Assembly: GCA_027489415.1 (NCBI GenBank)
Contig: JAIXZU010000071.1
Location: 1 to 5,541 of the forward strand
Reading direction: 5' to 3'
DNA length: 5,541 nt
Origin: Alphaproteobacteria bacterium
GTDB lineage: Bacteria > Pseudomonadota > Alphaproteobacteria > UBA2136 > UBA6156
Part shown: positions 4,612 to 5,541 of the stretch, piece by piece
Numbering within the stretch: position 1 is the stretch's first letter
Layout: each line of letters starts with the position of its first letter
The notes under the pieces: model-generated
Seen by the model: only the letters and a program-made list of their open reading frames with translations
What the model was told of the DNA's origin: nothing
Databases searched by the model: none
Position numbers and translations under genes: made by a program

Positions 4612-5541
4612 GCGGGCGGCGGTTTGGAAGCCGCCTTTTTCGAGGTGGGCTTCTTGCGCGGCGAGTTCCATGTCGTGCTCGACCATCATTTTCACCAGTG
4701 ATTTGAAGTCGGTTTTGGGGGTCCAGCCCAGTTTGGTTTTGGCTTTGGACATATCCCCCTGCAGGTTATCCACCTCGGTGGGGCGGAAGTAGCGGGGGTC
4801 GATTTCGACGTAGTCCTGCCAGTTCAGGCCGACTTGGGTGAAGGCTTCGGTGAGGAGGTCCTTCACGGAATAGGCTGTACCCGTGGCGATGACGTAGTCG
4901 TCCGGTTTGTCCTGCTGAAGCATGAGGTGCATGGCTTCGACGAAGTCTCCGGCAAAGCCCCAGTCCCGCATGCTGTCGAGGTTACCCATGTAAAGCTTGG
5001 ATTGCAGGCCGTGCTTGATGCGGCCCACAGCGCGGGTGACCTTGCGGGTGACGAAGGTTTCGCCGCGGCGCGGGCTTTCATGGTTGAACAAAATACCGTT
5101 GGCGATGAAGAGGTTATAGGCTTCGCGGTAATTGACGCAGGACCAGTGGGCAAAGACCTTGGCGACGCCGTAGGGGCTGCGGGGGTAGAAGGGAGTGTCC
5201 TCCCGCTGCGGGGGTGGGGTGGCGCCGAACATCTCGGACGTACCGGCTTGGTACATTTTAATTTGCTTGCCGGAGCGCTGCTGTTGCTCCCGCACCGCTT
5301 CCAGCAGGTGGAGGGTGCCGAGGGCGTCGGCTTCGGCGGTGTAGACGGGGACGTCGAAGCTCACACGCACGTGGGACTGGGCGCCGAGGTTGTAGATTTC
5401 GTCCGGATTCGTGAGTTCCACCACGCGGCGGAGGGAGGCGCCGTCGGTGAGGTCCGCATAGTGCAGGCGGAGGTTCGGCTGGGTGTGGAGGTCCGCATAG
5501 ATATGGTCGATACGGTCCGTATTAAAGGTGCTGGAGCGGCG
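4594..5541 (-). CDS. gmd: GDP-mannose 4,6-dehydratase (5' end outside window)
   Basis: This cytoplasmic NADP-dependent short-chain dehydrogenase converts GDP-D-mannose to GDP-4-keto-6-deoxy-D-mannose, the precursor of GDP-L-fucose and other 6-deoxyhexoses. The frame stays open to the window edge and gives 315 residues. The fragment begins RRSSTFNTDR, which aligns with the family some 35 residues in, so only the start with the Rossmann glycine motif is missing. Numbered from the fragment start, the catalytic residues are present: T101 and E103 in GTSEMFG, and Y124 and K128 in SPYGVAK. Other family blocks include IYNLGAQSHV, FYPRSPY, NGILFNHESPRRGE, a near-match to LGNxDSxRDWG, and DPRYFRPxEV. 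It lacks the long insert before DPRYFRP seen in the E. coli enzyme, so it is the shorter form. The GTG at 5422-5424 is internal and not the true start. It is the first visible gene of the operon, and the fcl product uses its product. Confidence 0.96.
   Translation of the reverse strand, partial: RRSSTFNTDRIDHIYADLHTQPNLRLHYADLTDGASLRRVVELTNPDEIYNLGAQSHVRVSFDVPVYTAEADALGTLHLLEAVREQQQRSGKQIKMYQAGTSEMFGATPPPQREDTPFYPRSPYGVAKVFAHWSCVNYREAYNLFIANGILFNHESPRRGETFVTRKVTRAVGRIKHGLQSKLYMGNLDSMRDWGFAGDFVEAMHLMLQQDKPDDYVIATGTAYSVKDLLTEAFTQVGLNWQDYVEIDPRYFRPTEVDNLQGDMSKAKTKLGWTPKTDFKSLVKMMVEHDMELAAQEAHLEKGGFQTAARGKAAA

Noticed and set aside
5422..5424. GTG as the start of gmd
   Set aside because: Upstream residues to the window edge (RRSSTFNTDR and onward) match the Gmd family, so the gene continues past the window.
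1..5541. CRISPR arrays, tRNA or rRNA genes, insertion sequences, defence or toxin-antitoxin systems
   Set aside because: No regularly spaced repeats, cloverleaf-like sequences, transposase genes or matching inverted ends were seen on either strand.

Overview
The window comes from a Gram-negative bacterium of moderately high GC content. Evidence is the GC-rich third codon positions, a Sec signal peptide on a predicted periplasmic enzyme, and a nucleotide-sugar operon typical of O-antigen or exopolysaccharide loci. The style fits an alphaproteobacterium, but that placement is tentative: no rRNA or marker gene is present.

Layout. (1) 1-116, plus strand: the last 37 residues of an unidentified protein, followed by a strong intrinsic terminator (126-157). 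(2) 160-1221, minus strand: an exported metallo-beta-lactamase-fold hydrolase of the NAPE-PLD/RomA-like type, convergent with the first gene. (3) 1350-1937, plus strand: a 195-residue protein I do not recognise, with a good ribosome binding site and a strong bidirectional terminator (about 1949-1983). (4) 5541 down to 1999, minus strand: a GDP-sugar operon in the transcribed order gmd (5' end outside the window), fcl, then a bifunctional manC-type gene. No gene-free stretch exceeds 130 bases.

How the genes work together. The ManC-type enzyme can supply mannose-6-phosphate (isomerase domain) and turn mannose-1-phosphate plus GTP into GDP-mannose (guanylyltransferase domain). Gmd dehydrates GDP-mannose to GDP-4-keto-6-deoxymannose, and Fcl epimerises and reduces that to GDP-L-fucose. 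The only step missing from fructose-6-phosphate to GDP-L-fucose is phosphomannomutase (manB/algC), which must be encoded elsewhere. No glycosyltransferase, flippase or polymerase lies in the window, so the polysaccharide that receives the fucose cannot be named. The hydrolase and the unknown gene have no evident link to this pathway.

I found no convincing undescribed system. The most open items are the unrecognised protein at 1350-1937, a perfect 11-bp inverted repeat spanning the gmd stop codon, and the fcl-manC spacer with its hairpin, short direct repeats and possible promoter.
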